A DNA stretch of 64,000 nt from Pseudomonas fluorescens (lineage in GTDB: Bacteria; Pseudomonadota; Gammaproteobacteria; Pseudomonadales; Pseudomonadaceae), in NCBI RefSeq assembly GCF_902497995.1, contig NZ_CABVII010000010.1, forward strand, positions 140,833-204,832. Direction: 5' to 3'. Of the stretch, positions 54,003 to 62,550 are shown piece after piece. The notes under the pieces are model-generated. The model was not told the DNA's origin and ran no database searches. It was given only the letters and a program-made list of their open reading frames with translations. The position numbers and the translations under genes were made by a program. Within the stretch, counting starts at the first letter, position 1; each line of letters opens with the position of its first letter.

Positions 54003-54365
54003 GCTGACGTCAATCATGCTGATGTGCCGCAGCTGCACGACCTTTTACAAGGTTGCAGCTGTCGCACCGGGGATCATCCAGCCGCAGCACGTCCTGAATA
54101 TCGACAGCCCGCCATTTGCAAGATCATCCGCTCTTGGCTGATCGCGGGGTGAAGCTTTCCGGATCCCCGTCTGCTTCCCCAGCAGGTAATCACCACACAG
54201 GGTTGCCATCCCAAGCAATCCTGATCACCGATCAGAAAAAACGACAGTCAGCGGCTTTACCACTCAACGAGCAGACCAGCCTAAATCGCGAGGACCTGGT
54301 GATATCAGATGTGCATAATCGGTTGGCTTTCTTGCTCCTCATACGCTTGGGACAGGGGTGAATGA
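54003..54365. other. Gap without a recognisable gene
   Basis: No conserved frame or terminator hairpin was seen in these 363 bp. A promoter for the DUF1275 gene may be present. Confidence 0.5.
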
Positions 54366-55127
54366 ATGCCGATCAAATATGTTAGGAGCCTCACTGGGCG
54401 AAGGCGTACCACAGACGCAAACCGACATCTTGGATTTGCCTTAGCCTTCGTAGCGGGGGCAACCAACGCCGGTGGCTTCCTGGCGGTGCATCAGTACACC
54501 TCACACATGACAGGCATCGTCTCCTCGATGGCAGACAATAGTGTGCTAGGGGCCTACGACCTGGTGCTTAGTGGTGCCGGCGCCTTGTTGTCCTTTCTGG
54601 TTGGGGCCGCGTGCTCGGCGGTCATGGTCAATTACTCCCGACGCAGACGGATGCACAGTGAGTTTGCAGTGCCGCTCTTGTTCGAAGCCTTTCTGCTCAT
54701 CTGCTTTGGCTTTCTGGGCGCTCGGCTATCCACCGTGGATGGTCTATTCGTGTCCGTCACCGTGATGCTGCTGTGCTTCATCATGGGGCTACAAAACGCA
54801 GTGATCACCAAAATTTCCAAAGCCGAAATCCGAACGACGCATATCACCGGCATCATCACGGATATCGGTATTGAGTTTGGAAAACTCTTTTATTGGAATG
54901 CCGTCAACACATCGAAGCATCCAAAAGTTCTCGCCAATCGGACCCGACTCAAAATACTGATACTGCTTGCGCTGAATTTCTTTTTTGGCGGCGTGGTGGG
55001 TGCCTTTGGGTTCAAGCACATTGGTTATATCTCAACGGTACCGCTCGCGATGGTTCTGGTGACGCTGGCGATCGTGCCTGCCTTTGACGACGTCAGGCTT
55101 TTTGTCCGCCGCGTCGTGCGAAAGTGA
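54366..55127 (+). CDS. DUF1275 (YoaK-like) membrane protein
   Basis: The 253-residue protein has six to seven membrane segments. It contains LAFVAGATNAGGFLAVHQYT followed by SHMTGIVSSMAD, and ALQNAV-like GLQNAVITKISKAEIRTTHI then TGIITDIG. These paired 'T-G' motifs define DUF1275. The function is not known; a transport role is assumed for the family. Confidence 0.85.
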   Translation: MPIKYVRSLTGRRRTTDANRHLGFALAFVAGATNAGGFLAVHQYTSHMTGIVSSMADNSVLGAYDLVLSGAGALLSFLVGAACSAVMVNYSRRRRMHSEFAVPLLFEAFLLICFGFLGARLSTVDGLFVSVTVMLLCFIMGLQNAVITKISKAEIRTTHITGIITDIGIEFGKLFYWNAVNTSKHPKVLANRTRLKILILLALNFFFGGVVGAFGFKHIGYISTVPLAMVLVTLAIVPAFDDVRLFVRRVVRK

Positions 55128-55330
55128 ACAGCTTGCCTGCAAGCAGCTTTCCAGGCGTTGCTACACTGGATTTTCACTACGTTGATCGTTTCTATTTATG
55201 ACGTGCCAGGTGTCCAGCGACTGATCCCACTCGCAGGCACGCTAAAAGCGGCGCCCTCGCCGAGCGGGTAATTTTCGTTTTTAGCCCGCGTGGTGATCGG
55301 CTCATCAAGATCATCGAGATGAGGGTTGTG

Positions 55331-56161
55331 ATGACCCACATATTGGCCTGTATCGACAGTTCAACTACATCTCCGGCCGTCTGCGACTACGCCGCTTGGG
55401 CCAGTCTCAACTTTGTATTGCCGTTAACCCTCCTGAATGTTGTGGACCGCCCCGCTGGCGTAGAGATACGGCCCGGCAGCCTGGCGCACGTGCTAGAAGC
55501 TATGTCGCTGGACGAAAAGCGCCATGAGCAGGCGTTGAAGCAAGGCTTGATAATGCTGCAAAACGCTCGAGAAAGAGCGATAGCGGATGGCGTAATGCAG
55601 CCGGAACTTCGTCAAAGCGACGGAGAACTGTTGGGGCGGTTACTCGAGATGGAAACTGACATGCGCTGGCTAGTCATGGGAAAACACAGCTCGTTCTGTC
55701 CCCGACTCAACCAGCTCGAAACCATCATCCATGCGTTGCACAAGCCGATCCTGGTCACACCTTGTTCCTTCAACCCACCACGAAGCCTGATATTTGCTTA
55801 TGACGGGAGCGAGGACACGCACATGGGGGTGGAAATGCTGGCAGCGAGTCCAGTTCTCAGAAAGCTGCCCGTGCACCTGGTCATGGTCGCAGCCAACACG
55901 TCGAAGAATCTGGAACGACTCGATGCGGCAGGAGCCATTCTGCAATCAGCCGGGTGTGACGTGCGGACAGCCATCTGTGGCGGGAGAGTAGAGCTCGCCT
56001 TACAGTCCTATCAGATCGAACACGATATCGACCTGATGGTTATGGGCGCTTTTGGTCATTCGCGAGTCCGCCGATTTTGGCTTGGCAGTACGACTTCAAG
56101 AATGATCCGAGCCACAACTCGTCCTCTTTTATTCCTGCCTAAAAGCTACCTCAACATGTAA
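55331..56161 (+). CDS. Tandem universal stress protein
   Basis: The 276-residue protein has two UspA domains. The second ends with the ATP-binding signature VMGAFGHSRVRRFWLGSTTS, and the first has the corresponding VMGKHSSFC without the glycine-rich motif. Domain one therefore probably does not bind ATP. UspA proteins help survive starvation and stress. The ATG at 55331 follows GAGGG. An in-frame ATG four codons earlier is the alternative. Confidence 0.87.
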   Translation: MTHILACIDSSTTSPAVCDYAAWASLNFVLPLTLLNVVDRPAGVEIRPGSLAHVLEAMSLDEKRHEQALKQGLIMLQNARERAIADGVMQPELRQSDGELLGRLLEMETDMRWLVMGKHSSFCPRLNQLETIIHALHKPILVTPCSFNPPRSLIFAYDGSEDTHMGVEMLAASPVLRKLPVHLVMVAANTSKNLERLDAAGAILQSAGCDVRTAICGGRVELALQSYQIEHDIDLMVMGAFGHSRVRRFWLGSTTSRMIRATTRPLLFLPKSYLNM

Positions 56162-56223
56162 CGCACAAACGTTCAAACACCCTAACGTCATCAAGATGAA
56201 AACGCTCCTTACCACCGCATACG

Positions 56224-56242
56224 ATTAACATTATATGTTAAT
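56224..56242. promoter_or_regulatory. Island operator D (perfect 8-3-8 palindrome)
   Basis: ATTAACATTATATGTTAAT is a perfect inverted repeat 16 bp before the decayed RHH frame and upstream of the isocitrate-dehydrogenase-like gene. Confidence 0.7.
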
Positions 56243-56258
56243 GTAATGCGCGTCTTCG

Positions 56259-56534
56259 ATGAAACAAATGACTGCGCGCTTGATCCAGTAGCTCGCCCGT
56301 AACAGCCGCATCCTTGACTAGTTTTGTGCGGCGCGAGAACTGACACCCACTCAGGTCGCCCGTCAATTGATCCGCGATGACCTGCGCAGTCACGGCGCGG
56401 AGGATGAAACACAGCACACTGGCGCGGTGAAAGCCGTCAGACAGTCAATGCCTATCAGCAGACTCGTGACACCAGTCTCAATGACCCAATCAATACAGCA
56501 GGCTGACAAAGCGCTGTTAAGGAAGAGACCATGA
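56259..56534 (+). pseudogene. Decayed ribbon-helix-helix gene
   Basis: MKQMTAR at the start and CAARELTPTQVARQLIRDDL followed by RSHGA match the island RHH protein (TAR..., CASQDLTPSQVVRQLIRDYL). Between them the frame has two TAG codons (56289 and 56319), a small deletion and a shifted DPV-like segment. The frame continues to TGA at 56532-56534, which overlaps the next gene's ATG. It looks like a second RHH gene that has lost its strand and helix A but kept operator and gene order. Confidence 0.75.
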
Positions 56535-57544
56535 GCAAAACCATCGCAATCATCAAGGGTGACGGCATCGGCCCAGAGATCATGCAAGCGACGCTACGCG
56601 TACTCGATGCCCTTGACTGCAATCTTCGTTACGACTTCGTTGAGGCCGGTTTGGAGGCCTTGCAGCAGCATGGGCAACTGATGCCGCCCGCATCCACAGA
56701 GACGATCGCCAAACATGGTGTCGCACTCAAAGGCCCTCTGACAACGCCGATTGGCCGCGGCTTCTCATCGATCAACGTCCACCTTCGCCGCCACTTCGAT
56801 CTCTACGCCAATGTCCGACCAGCGATCAGTTTCCCAGGCACCCGTTCGCGTTTCGAAGATATCGACATCATCACGGTGCGCGAAAATACCGAAGGAGCGT
56901 ACCTACCAGAAGGACAAAGTATTTCGGAGGACGGCGAAGTCGCTCTGGCGAGCATTCGTGTAACACGCACTGCCTCCGAACGCATCGTGCGGTATGCGTT
57001 CGAGCTCGCTCGTAGCAAAGGCCGTAAGAAAGTGACCGCGGTGCACAAGGCCAACATCATCAAGTCTTGCTCCGGGTTGTTCCTTGAGGTGGCGCGTGAG
57101 GTTGCTGCGAATTATCCGGAAATCGAATTCCACGAGATGATCGTCGATAACGCCTGTATGCAGCTGGTGATGAATCCCCATCAATTTGATGTCATCGTCA
57201 CCACCAACCTGTTTGGCGACATCCTTTCAGACTTGTGCGCAGGCCTGGTGGGTGGACTGGGCTTGGCGCCGGGGTCCAACATCGGCGCCGATGCGGCCAT
57301 CTTCGAAGCGGTCCACGGCTCGGCACCGGACATCGCTGGCAAGAACATCGCGAACCCATGTGCATTGTTGTTGGCTGCCGCAGACATGCTTGATTACCTA
57401 GGCATGGTGGACAAAGGGACACGCATTCGTACAGCTATCCGCGTTGTTCTGAAAAGCTCCTGCGATCAAGTGACACCCGATATGGGAGGGACTGGTACAA
57501 CTGATTCCTTCGCTGACGCCTTGGTTGCCTACTTGCGTGACTAA
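56531..57544 (+). CDS. NAD-dependent isocitrate/isopropylmalate dehydrogenase-family enzyme
   Basis: The 337-residue protein is a beta-decarboxylating dehydrogenase: GDGIGPEIM (10-18), substrate loop FSSINVHLRRHFDLYANVRP (about 78-97), RENTEGAY, catalytic Lys in HKANIIK, and metal Asp pair in IVDNACMQLVMNP and NLFGDILSDLCAGLVGGLGL. The cofactor segment EAVHGSAPDIAGKNIANPCA suits NAD. The S-x-N substrate loop with LYANVRP resembles the short NAD-isocitrate dehydrogenases of the eukaryotic IDH3 type rather than LeuB or the long NADP enzyme. Isocitrate is the best guess; homoisocitrate or tartrate are alternatives. A terminator follows at 57578. Confidence 0.87.
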   Translation: MSKTIAIIKGDGIGPEIMQATLRVLDALDCNLRYDFVEAGLEALQQHGQLMPPASTETIAKHGVALKGPLTTPIGRGFSSINVHLRRHFDLYANVRPAISFPGTRSRFEDIDIITVRENTEGAYLPEGQSISEDGEVALASIRVTRTASERIVRYAFELARSKGRKKVTAVHKANIIKSCSGLFLEVAREVAANYPEIEFHEMIVDNACMQLVMNPHQFDVIVTTNLFGDILSDLCAGLVGGLGLAPGSNIGADAAIFEAVHGSAPDIAGKNIANPCALLLAAADMLDYLGMVDKGTRIRTAIRVVLKSSCDQVTPDMGGTGTTDSFADALVAYLRD

Positions 57545-57577
57545 ATAGAGAATCAACAAACACGCGCTCCGTCCGAG

Positions 57578-57607
57578 TCGCCAGCTCAGTACGAGCTGGC
57601 GATTTTC
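57578..57607 (+). terminator. Rho-independent terminator
   Basis: TCGCCAGCTC and GAGCTGGCGA pair, followed by TTTT, after the isocitrate-dehydrogenase-like gene. Confidence 0.85.
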
Positions 57608-57656
57608 TACGTGTGCTCCACTCTGACCTACCAGTAGGACAGTCTGCCGGATTGGA

Positions 57657-58424
57657 TTAAATCTTCTTATACTCCACGGGCTGATCCGGCCACGCAGTCA
57701 ACACCTCAAAGCCATCGCGGGTGACCAAGACCATATGCTCCCACTGGGCCGAGAGCGAAAGATCCTTGGTGATCACGGTCCAGCCATCCCCCAGCGTTCT
57801 TACGCCGTGCTTTCCAGCATTGAGCATTGGCTCGATTGTGAAGATCATGCCCGGTTTCAGTCTCATACCTTCACCAGGGTTGCCATAATGACGGACCTGT
57901 GGCTCATCGTGGTAAACCATGCCAATGCCATGTCCACAGTAGTCACGCACTACGCTATACCCTTCACGGTGCGCCACGGTTTGAATGGCGTGACCGACAT
58001 CACCGAGCGTGGCACCGGGGCCTACTGCATGAATGCCGGCACACATCGCCTCATAGGTCGTGTCCACCAGCCGACGAGCCTCTGCGCTTGGCTCGCCGAC
58101 AAAATACATTCGGCTTGTATCACCGAACCAACCATCCTTGAGCACCGCGACATCAATATTGAGGATATCGCCATCCGAGAGTTCTTTATCTGACGGGATT
58201 CCGTGGCATACGACATGATTGATGGAGGTGCACAAGGTTTTGGGGAAACCGTGATAACCGATATTGGCTGGAGTGGCCTTCTGCACGTTGACAATATAGT
58301 CATGGCAGAGCTTATCAAGCTCATTGGTCGAAACCCCGGGCCTGACGTGAGGCGCAATCATGCTCAGAACCTCCGCAGCCAACTTTCCCGCAGTTCGTGA
58401 CATAGCAATTAGTGCAGGCTTCAT
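57657..58424 (-). CDS. map: Methionine aminopeptidase, type I
   Basis: The 255-residue enzyme removes the starting methionine from new proteins. The five metal ligands are visible: two Asp in ILNIDVAVLKDGWFGDTSRM, His in GHGIGMVYHDEPQV, Glu in FTIEPMLNAG and Glu in QWEHMVLVTRDG. A core map normally lies beside rpsB and tsf, so this is an extra copy carried by the island. Its sequence should differ from the core enzyme and might serve particular substrates or provide tolerance to inhibitors. That is inference. Confidence 0.92.
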   Translation of the reverse strand: MKPALIAMSRTAGKLAAEVLSMIAPHVRPGVSTNELDKLCHDYIVNVQKATPANIGYHGFPKTLCTSINHVVCHGIPSDKELSDGDILNIDVAVLKDGWFGDTSRMYFVGEPSAEARRLVDTTYEAMCAGIHAVGPGATLGDVGHAIQTVAHREGYSVVRDYCGHGIGMVYHDEPQVRHYGNPGEGMRLKPGMIFTIEPMLNAGKHGVRTLGDGWTVITKDLSLSAQWEHMVLVTRDGFEVLTAWPDQPVEYKKI

Positions 58425-58612
58425 AGTGGTACTTTTACCCTCATTATGAACACCAGAGACTGGTTGGACGGGTGCTCATTCGCCGAATGCTGTGCAATTG
58501 CAGGAACGCAGCATGAAAATTAATTCGACTTACTAAGTTCCACAGCACTCTATGGAAGAAACAATATTTTGTTACCGTAACTTTAGCGTTAATAGAAAGT
58601 CATTAAGCACTA

Positions 58613-58807
58613 TTACTTGCTGCTACCGCGCTTGTAGGCGGACGGCAATGCACGAGGGTATGAGTGCGGAGCTTCAATACGCTCTTTTAGCTTTGCTGCG
58701 TAATCTTTTGCACCCTGCTCATTGCGAAATTGAATGCGCCTGGCTCCAATACACACGGACCATAGATTTTCACTCTGACTAGACAGATGCTCGATTCTGA
58801 CGGACAT
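58613..58807 (-). CDS. Small uncharacterised protein, module copy 2, gene b
   Basis: The 64-residue protein (MSVRIEHLSSQSENLWSVCI, IQFRNEQGAKDYAAKLKERI, EAPHSY) is the paralogue of the gene at 49345. It follows gene a after 23 bp. The function is unknown. Confidence 0.72.
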   Translation of the reverse strand: MSVRIEHLSSQSENLWSVCIGARRIQFRNEQGAKDYAAKLKERIEAPHSYPRALPSAYKRGSSK

Positions 58808-58830
58808 GCCGACACTCCAAGGAAAAGAAT

Positions 58831-59061
58831 TCAAAAATGAATTTCAGCAACCTTGATACCGATTTCTCGCAGCTCATGAATCAAATCATCAAGGTACCGA
58901 AAGGGTTCGATTTCTTCGTTGTCATTGACCAGGAAGAAGCTTCTTCCTGCATCCTTTTTAAAGAAGGCGATCCACTCCTGGGTGTTGGCCGGGTTGGCAA
59001 TCAAATGGGTATCAAACTGAATGCCTTCAGCGTGTTTGGTTTTTACGTCCTCACGTTTCAT
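58831..59061 (-). CDS. Small uncharacterised protein, module copy 2, gene a
   Basis: The 76-residue protein (MKREDVKTKHAEGIQFDTHL, AGRSFFLVNDNEEIEPFRYL) is the paralogue of the one at 49090. I chose the ATG at 59061 because both copies align from there. A longer frame starting at 59181 would add 40 residues with no counterpart. One island operator lies about 113 bp upstream. Confidence 0.75.
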   Translation of the reverse strand: MKREDVKTKHAEGIQFDTHLIANPANTQEWIAFFKKDAGRSFFLVNDNEEIEPFRYLDDLIHELREIGIKVAEIHF

Positions 59062-59173
59062 ACGGCTCTCCAAGCGCTCACGTATTGCTGTTCTCATGCA
59101 TGTCTTTGCCTCCCGGCAATCGATCAAAAGACCTCGCCTCTGCCTGAAGCAAGGGCGAGTAGATTGCCTTTTC

Positions 59174-59192
59174 ATTATCACCGCATGATAAT
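59174..59192. promoter_or_regulatory. Island operator E (8-3-8)
   Basis: ATTATCACCGCATGATAAT is an inverted repeat upstream of module copy 2. Read as 8-3-8 it has one mismatch between the arms. Confidence 0.6.
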
Positions 59193-59587
59193 ATTATGCA
59201 CATATGACCCCTTGGAGGCTAGTCATGAGCAGGACTGTCGAAGCACCTCAGTCACGCGGGTCCGAGTCGGTCCGCCCAATGCCGTGGCTTTGAGGGCGCA
59301 CGGCCATACGGCCAGTTTCCCGCGATAACAGGATTTGCCGGCCAGATCGAGAACAAGCGGAACCAAAGGGCTCTCACAATAAGTAGCGAGCTATCAATTC
59401 AAGGCCTTGAAGGTGATTGTCTGCACAGGCTCCGAAATGGCTTACTGGATCGTGATGGTTACCACCTTGAAGAACACATTTGGCGTCATGCGCAAAGGCA
59501 CCAGATGAGTACCTCGCAGCGGCGGATCCTCCTTGCTTTTGATTCAACGCGTACGGTTTCTGAATTTTAAGGACGACGACATTCATC
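59193..59587. other. Gap without a recognisable gene
   Basis: No frame here shows a family signature. The sequence probably contains the promoter of the 59588 gene. Confidence 0.5.
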
Positions 59588-59872
59588 ATGCGGAAAACAG
59601 AAAGTGAGAAGCGCCTCCCGCTCAATGCTCCGACCCTAGAGCCTGGGCAACGACTGTTGGTTTGCCATGAGCAATGCGTCGTCGTCCAGCAGCGAGAAAC
59701 GAGAATTTATCAAGTTGTATTCGACTGCAAATCACCCAAAACAATTCGAATTTTTTGGGCAGAAGATGAGTGGATTTTCATCGGCAGGCATAAGCAAGAT
59801 GCTGAGAAAGATCCTTCACTGGAGACCTTTGTATCAACGCTAAGAACTGGGCTAAAAACTGTCTGGCGATAA
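59588..59872 (+). CDS. Small uncharacterised protein
   Basis: The 94-residue protein begins MRKTESEKRLPLNAPTLEPG and has CHEQCVVVQQRETRIYQVVF, then RIFWAEDEWIFIGRHKQDAE. It appears to be mostly beta, without a signal or membrane segment. I do not recognise the family. It could be an island accessory gene. Confidence 0.5.
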   Translation: MRKTESEKRLPLNAPTLEPGQRLLVCHEQCVVVQQRETRIYQVVFDCKSPKTIRIFWAEDEWIFIGRHKQDAEKDPSLETFVSTLRTGLKTVWR

Positions 59873-59924
59873 ATACGGTTCTGATCTATCGCGGTGAATC
59901 AAGACGCATGCAGTTGACCGCTCA

Positions 59925-60268
59925 CTACTGATTTTTCTTCGCCTGTCCAAGTAGCACAACGTTGGGGCTCGAAAGCGCCCGCTCCAATTCGGCAACATGA
60001 TTCTGGCAGTAGGCTGGCAAGGTATCGCGTTGCTGCACAACCGCTCCCATTCGTTCCCGGAGGCCGCGGTTCTTTTTACGAGCTGTAACCCTGACCTGAT
60101 GAGCGGATTCCGGTCAACATCAAGATGGGCTGCTACATACTTCTGAGTTTCAGCGATGAGAGTGGGGAAGCGATATTTTAACTCTGATGGATCGCCCCCC
60201 ACCTCCTTGGCCTGACTGACTCGGGCGCCCTTCGGCAAGCGCTCAAGCTCGTCATTTTTCAGGCACAC
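59925..60268 (-). pseudogene. Truncated, frameshifted HTH/coiled-coil gene (TniQ-like remnant)
   Basis: One frame gives RRIVCLKNDELERLPKGARV, then SQAKEVGGDPSELKYRFPTL and IAETQKYV. This resembles the TniQ/TnsD-type helix-turn-helix block (lg.s...LrrhFPel...i). After one lost A in an A run near 60073 another frame supplies KKNRGLRERMGAVVQQRDTL and HVAELERALSS, a coiled coil, to a stop at 59925. The 5' end runs into the right repeat array. The TniQ assignment is by pattern only. Confidence 0.45.
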
Positions 60269-60326
60269 AATGCGGCGCAGTAGAGATCGCCATGCTTTTT
60301 TGGTTGAGGTGATACGTCATCTATCG

Positions 60327-60450
60327 CTGGTCAGCTCGAATGCAAACAAGTGGTCAGTGGGAATGCAAACGACTGGTCAAGTCGAATGCAAACGGGTGGG
60401 CAGTGGCTGTGCAAACGGGTGGTCAAGTGAGGTGCAATTACGCACGTTGG
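60327..60450 (-). repeat. Right terminal array of the island
   Basis: It is the mirror image of the left array: CTGGTCAGCTCGAATGCAAA (60327 onward), further GGTCA...GCAAAC units, and the outer TGCAATTACGCACGTTGG (60433-60450). It has four to five units, one or two more than the left array. Confidence 0.85.
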
Positions 60451-60580
60451 GCGTTTCTTAGGCACCTGCAACGGAGATTAGAGGTGATTTTAATGGGCAT
60501 CAATGCGGAAGCAGCCGTAAGTGCTGTAGGAAATTTAGCTTCGTAGCGTAAGGGTGAATAAAGTACATTCACTGCCCAAT

Positions 60581-60612
60581 AAAAAAGCCCCGATCAGATC
60601 GGGGCTTTTGCT
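60581..60612 (-). terminator. Rho-independent terminator of nrdB
   Basis: An A run, then AGCCCCGATC and GATCGGGGCT, then a T run. On the minus strand it lies about 55 bp past the nrdB stop. It could also act on the plus strand. Confidence 0.9.
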
Positions 60613-60665
60613 TTTTCGGTTTGTCGATTCAGATTGAGATCGTCAAATCGCGGCGAGCTCGGGAA

Positions 60666-61916
60666 TCAATCCCAGCTCAACGCCCCACCAGTCTGATACT
60701 CAATAACCCGCGTCTCAAAGAAATTTTTCTCTTTCTTCAAGTCCATAATCTCGCTCATCCAAGGGAACGGGTTAGTCGTCCCTGGGTACTCTTCCTTCAA
60801 CCCAATCTGCGACAACCGACGGTTAGCAATAAACTTCAGGTAATCCTCCATCATCGCCGCATTCATGCCGAGTACGCCACGAGGCATGGTATCCCGCGCG
60901 TATTCGATCTCCAGCTGAGTCCCCTGCAGAATCATCTGGCTCGCTTCTTCCTTCATCTCGGCATCCCACAAATGCGGGTTTTCGATTTTGATCTGGTTGA
61001 TCACGTCGATGCCGAAGTTCAGGTGCATGGATTCGTCGCGCAGGATGTACTGGAACTGCTCGGCGACGCCGGTCATTTTGTTGCGGCGGCCCATGGAGAG
61101 GATCTGGGTGAAGCCGCAGTAGAAGAAGATGCCTTCCAGGACGCAGTAGTAGGCGATCAGGTTGCGCAGCAGTTCTTTGTCGGTTTCGACAGTGCCGGTT
61201 TCGAACTTCGGATCGGAGATCGAGCGGGTGTATTTGAGGCCCCAAGTGGCTTTTTTCGCGACCGACGGGATCTCGTGGTACATGTTGAAGATCTCGCCTT
61301 CATCCATGGCCAGGGATTCGATGCAGTACTGGTAGGCGTGGGTGTGGATCGCCTCTTCGAAGGCCTGGCGCAGGATGTACTGGCGGCATTCCGGGTTGGT
61401 GATCAGGCGGTACACGGCCAGGACCAGGTTGTTGGCCACCAGGGAGTCGGCGGTGGAGAAGAAGCCGAGGTTGCGCATGACGATGCGGCGTTCGTCGTCG
61501 GTCAGGCCTTCCGGGTCTTTCCAGAGGGCGATGTCGGCGGTCATGTTGACTTCTTGCGGCATCCAGTGGTTTGCGCAGCCGTCCAGGTATTTCTGCCAGG
61601 CCCAGTCGTACTTGAAGGGTACGAGTTGGTTGAGGTCGGCGCGGCAGTTGATCATGCGCTTTTCGTCGACAGCGACACGGGCGGAGGCGCCTTCGAGTTC
61701 GGCGAGGCCTTCGGCGATGTCGAGGTTGTCCAGGGCTGCTTTGGCACGGGCGATTGCGGCGGAGTCGGACGCGGTGACGGCGCGAGCTTCTTGAGCCGCG
61801 ACACCGCCAGCGGTGTCGAGGCGGTCCATGTTGGCTTCAGTCGCGTGGCCGGCGTTGGCGCCTTTTACAACGGTTTCGCCGCTGTCTTCTTTGTCGAATT
61901 CGTCCCAGCTCAGCAT
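60666..61916 (-). CDS. nrdB: Class Ia ribonucleotide reductase small subunit (R2)
   Basis: The 416-residue protein houses the diiron-tyrosyl radical used by the large subunit NrdA to make deoxyribonucleotides. Iron ligands appear in the helices with [20 protein letters not shown] (E and H) and [16 protein letters not shown] (E and H). The start [20 protein letters not shown] at 61916 matches other Pseudomonas R2 proteins, and a longer frame to 62039 is rejected. The C-terminus ends ALSWD, the region that docks to NrdA. The matching nrdA lies outside the window. An NrdR-like box is found upstream. Confidence 0.95.
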   Translation of the reverse strand: MLSWDEFDKEDSGETVVKGANAGHATEANMDRLDTAGGVAAQEARAVTASDSAAIARAKAALDNLDIAEGLAELEGASARVAVDEKRMINCRADLNQLVPFKYDWAWQKYLDGCANHWMPQEVNMTADIALWKDPEGLTDDERRIVMRNLGFFSTADSLVANNLVLAVYRLITNPECRQYILRQAFEEAIHTHAYQYCIESLAMDEGEIFNMYHEIPSVAKKATWGLKYTRSISDPKFETGTVETDKELLRNLIAYYCVLEGIFFYCGFTQILSMGRRNKMTGVAEQFQYILRDESMHLNFGIDVINQIKIENPHLWDAEMKEEASQMILQGTQLEIEYARDTMPRGVLGMNAAMMEDYLKFIANRRLSQIGLKEEYPGTTNPFPWMSEIMDLKKEKNFFETRVIEYQTGGALSWD

Positions 61917-62479
61917 GACGTGTCGTCTCCTGCGTGAGGGCCAGATGCCCGTGTGAAAACCGATAGGTGGTTTCACACGACCGGCTGGCCGCGTTGGATC
62001 TAAAGGAAATCGTTTTTTGCAGCAGTACAGCGCAGGCAATAAACAGAATTTTGTACGGGTGTTCCGAAGCCGCTGACGGGCGCAGAAAGCATGAACGGTT
62101 TCTGCGTGGGCTTCAGACTGGCTATTGACCCCTGTAAGGGAATATTGCAGGCCCGTTTAAGCCCGCATTATAAGGAAAAATTCAGCGGCGTGGGGCGTCG
62201 AATCGGCGCTGTGAAGGGTGCGCAGGGCACGTTTTCCGGTCGGAGCGAGGGTTTACAGGGCTTTGGCGGATGAAGTTTTTTTTTCGCCTGAAATGGCTTG
62301 TTTTTGACGCTGTGATCAGGTTGGCGGCGGGGTAAAGGTTGGCTGAAACGCGGCGAGCCATGCAGTACGGGGCTTACAGAGGAGGAAGGGGGGAATTTTG
62401 GTCGCCATTGTGGGCCGTTTTGCTGGGGAAATGACCCCGGAGCTGCCTGATCAAAAAATAGCCAAAAATCGATGCTTTT

Positions 62480-62494
62480 CACTACATGTTGTGT
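62480..62494 (-). promoter_or_regulatory. Possible NrdR box
   Basis: On the minus strand ACACAACATGTAGTG resembles the NrdR consensus (roughly ACACwATATsTwGTG). The family usually has two boxes about 15 bp apart. I see only one good copy. Confidence 0.4.
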
Positions 62495-62529
62495 TTTTAG
62501 TCTGTTTTTCATGGCTTCAGACACAACTA

Positions 62530-62550
62530 AGCCCGGCCGAGGCCGGGCAG
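62530..62550 (-). terminator. GC-rich hairpin after the repeat protein gene
   Basis: GCCCGGCC and GGCCGGGC pair just past the stop of the 62568-62882 gene. The following T run is weak. Confidence 0.5.

Larger units (their letters stand above)
37619..60450. mobile_element. Accessory island bracketed by inverted repeat arrays
   Basis: The left array (37619-37720) and right array (60327-60450) point outward as mirror images. Positions 37643-37718 and 60327-60402 match perfectly over 76 nt in inverted orientation, and the outermost parts share TAATTGCA. Arrays of roughly 23-bp repeats at both ends resemble the transposase-binding sites of Tn7/Tn5053-like transposons or the ends of IS21-family elements. 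A TniQ-like remnant lies at the right end. No intact large transposase other than IS21 IstA/B is inside. Target-site duplications could not be established. Confidence 0.55.

Noticed and set aside
56259..56534. TAG recoding (amber read-through) in the RHH-like frame
   Set aside because: Besides two TAG codons there is a deletion and a shifted segment, so ordinary decay explains it better than recoding.
60621..61937. Long plus-strand frame opposite nrdB
   Set aside because: nrdB is beyond doubt. The opposite frame is Val/Gly/Asp-rich without motifs, typical of an antisense shadow.
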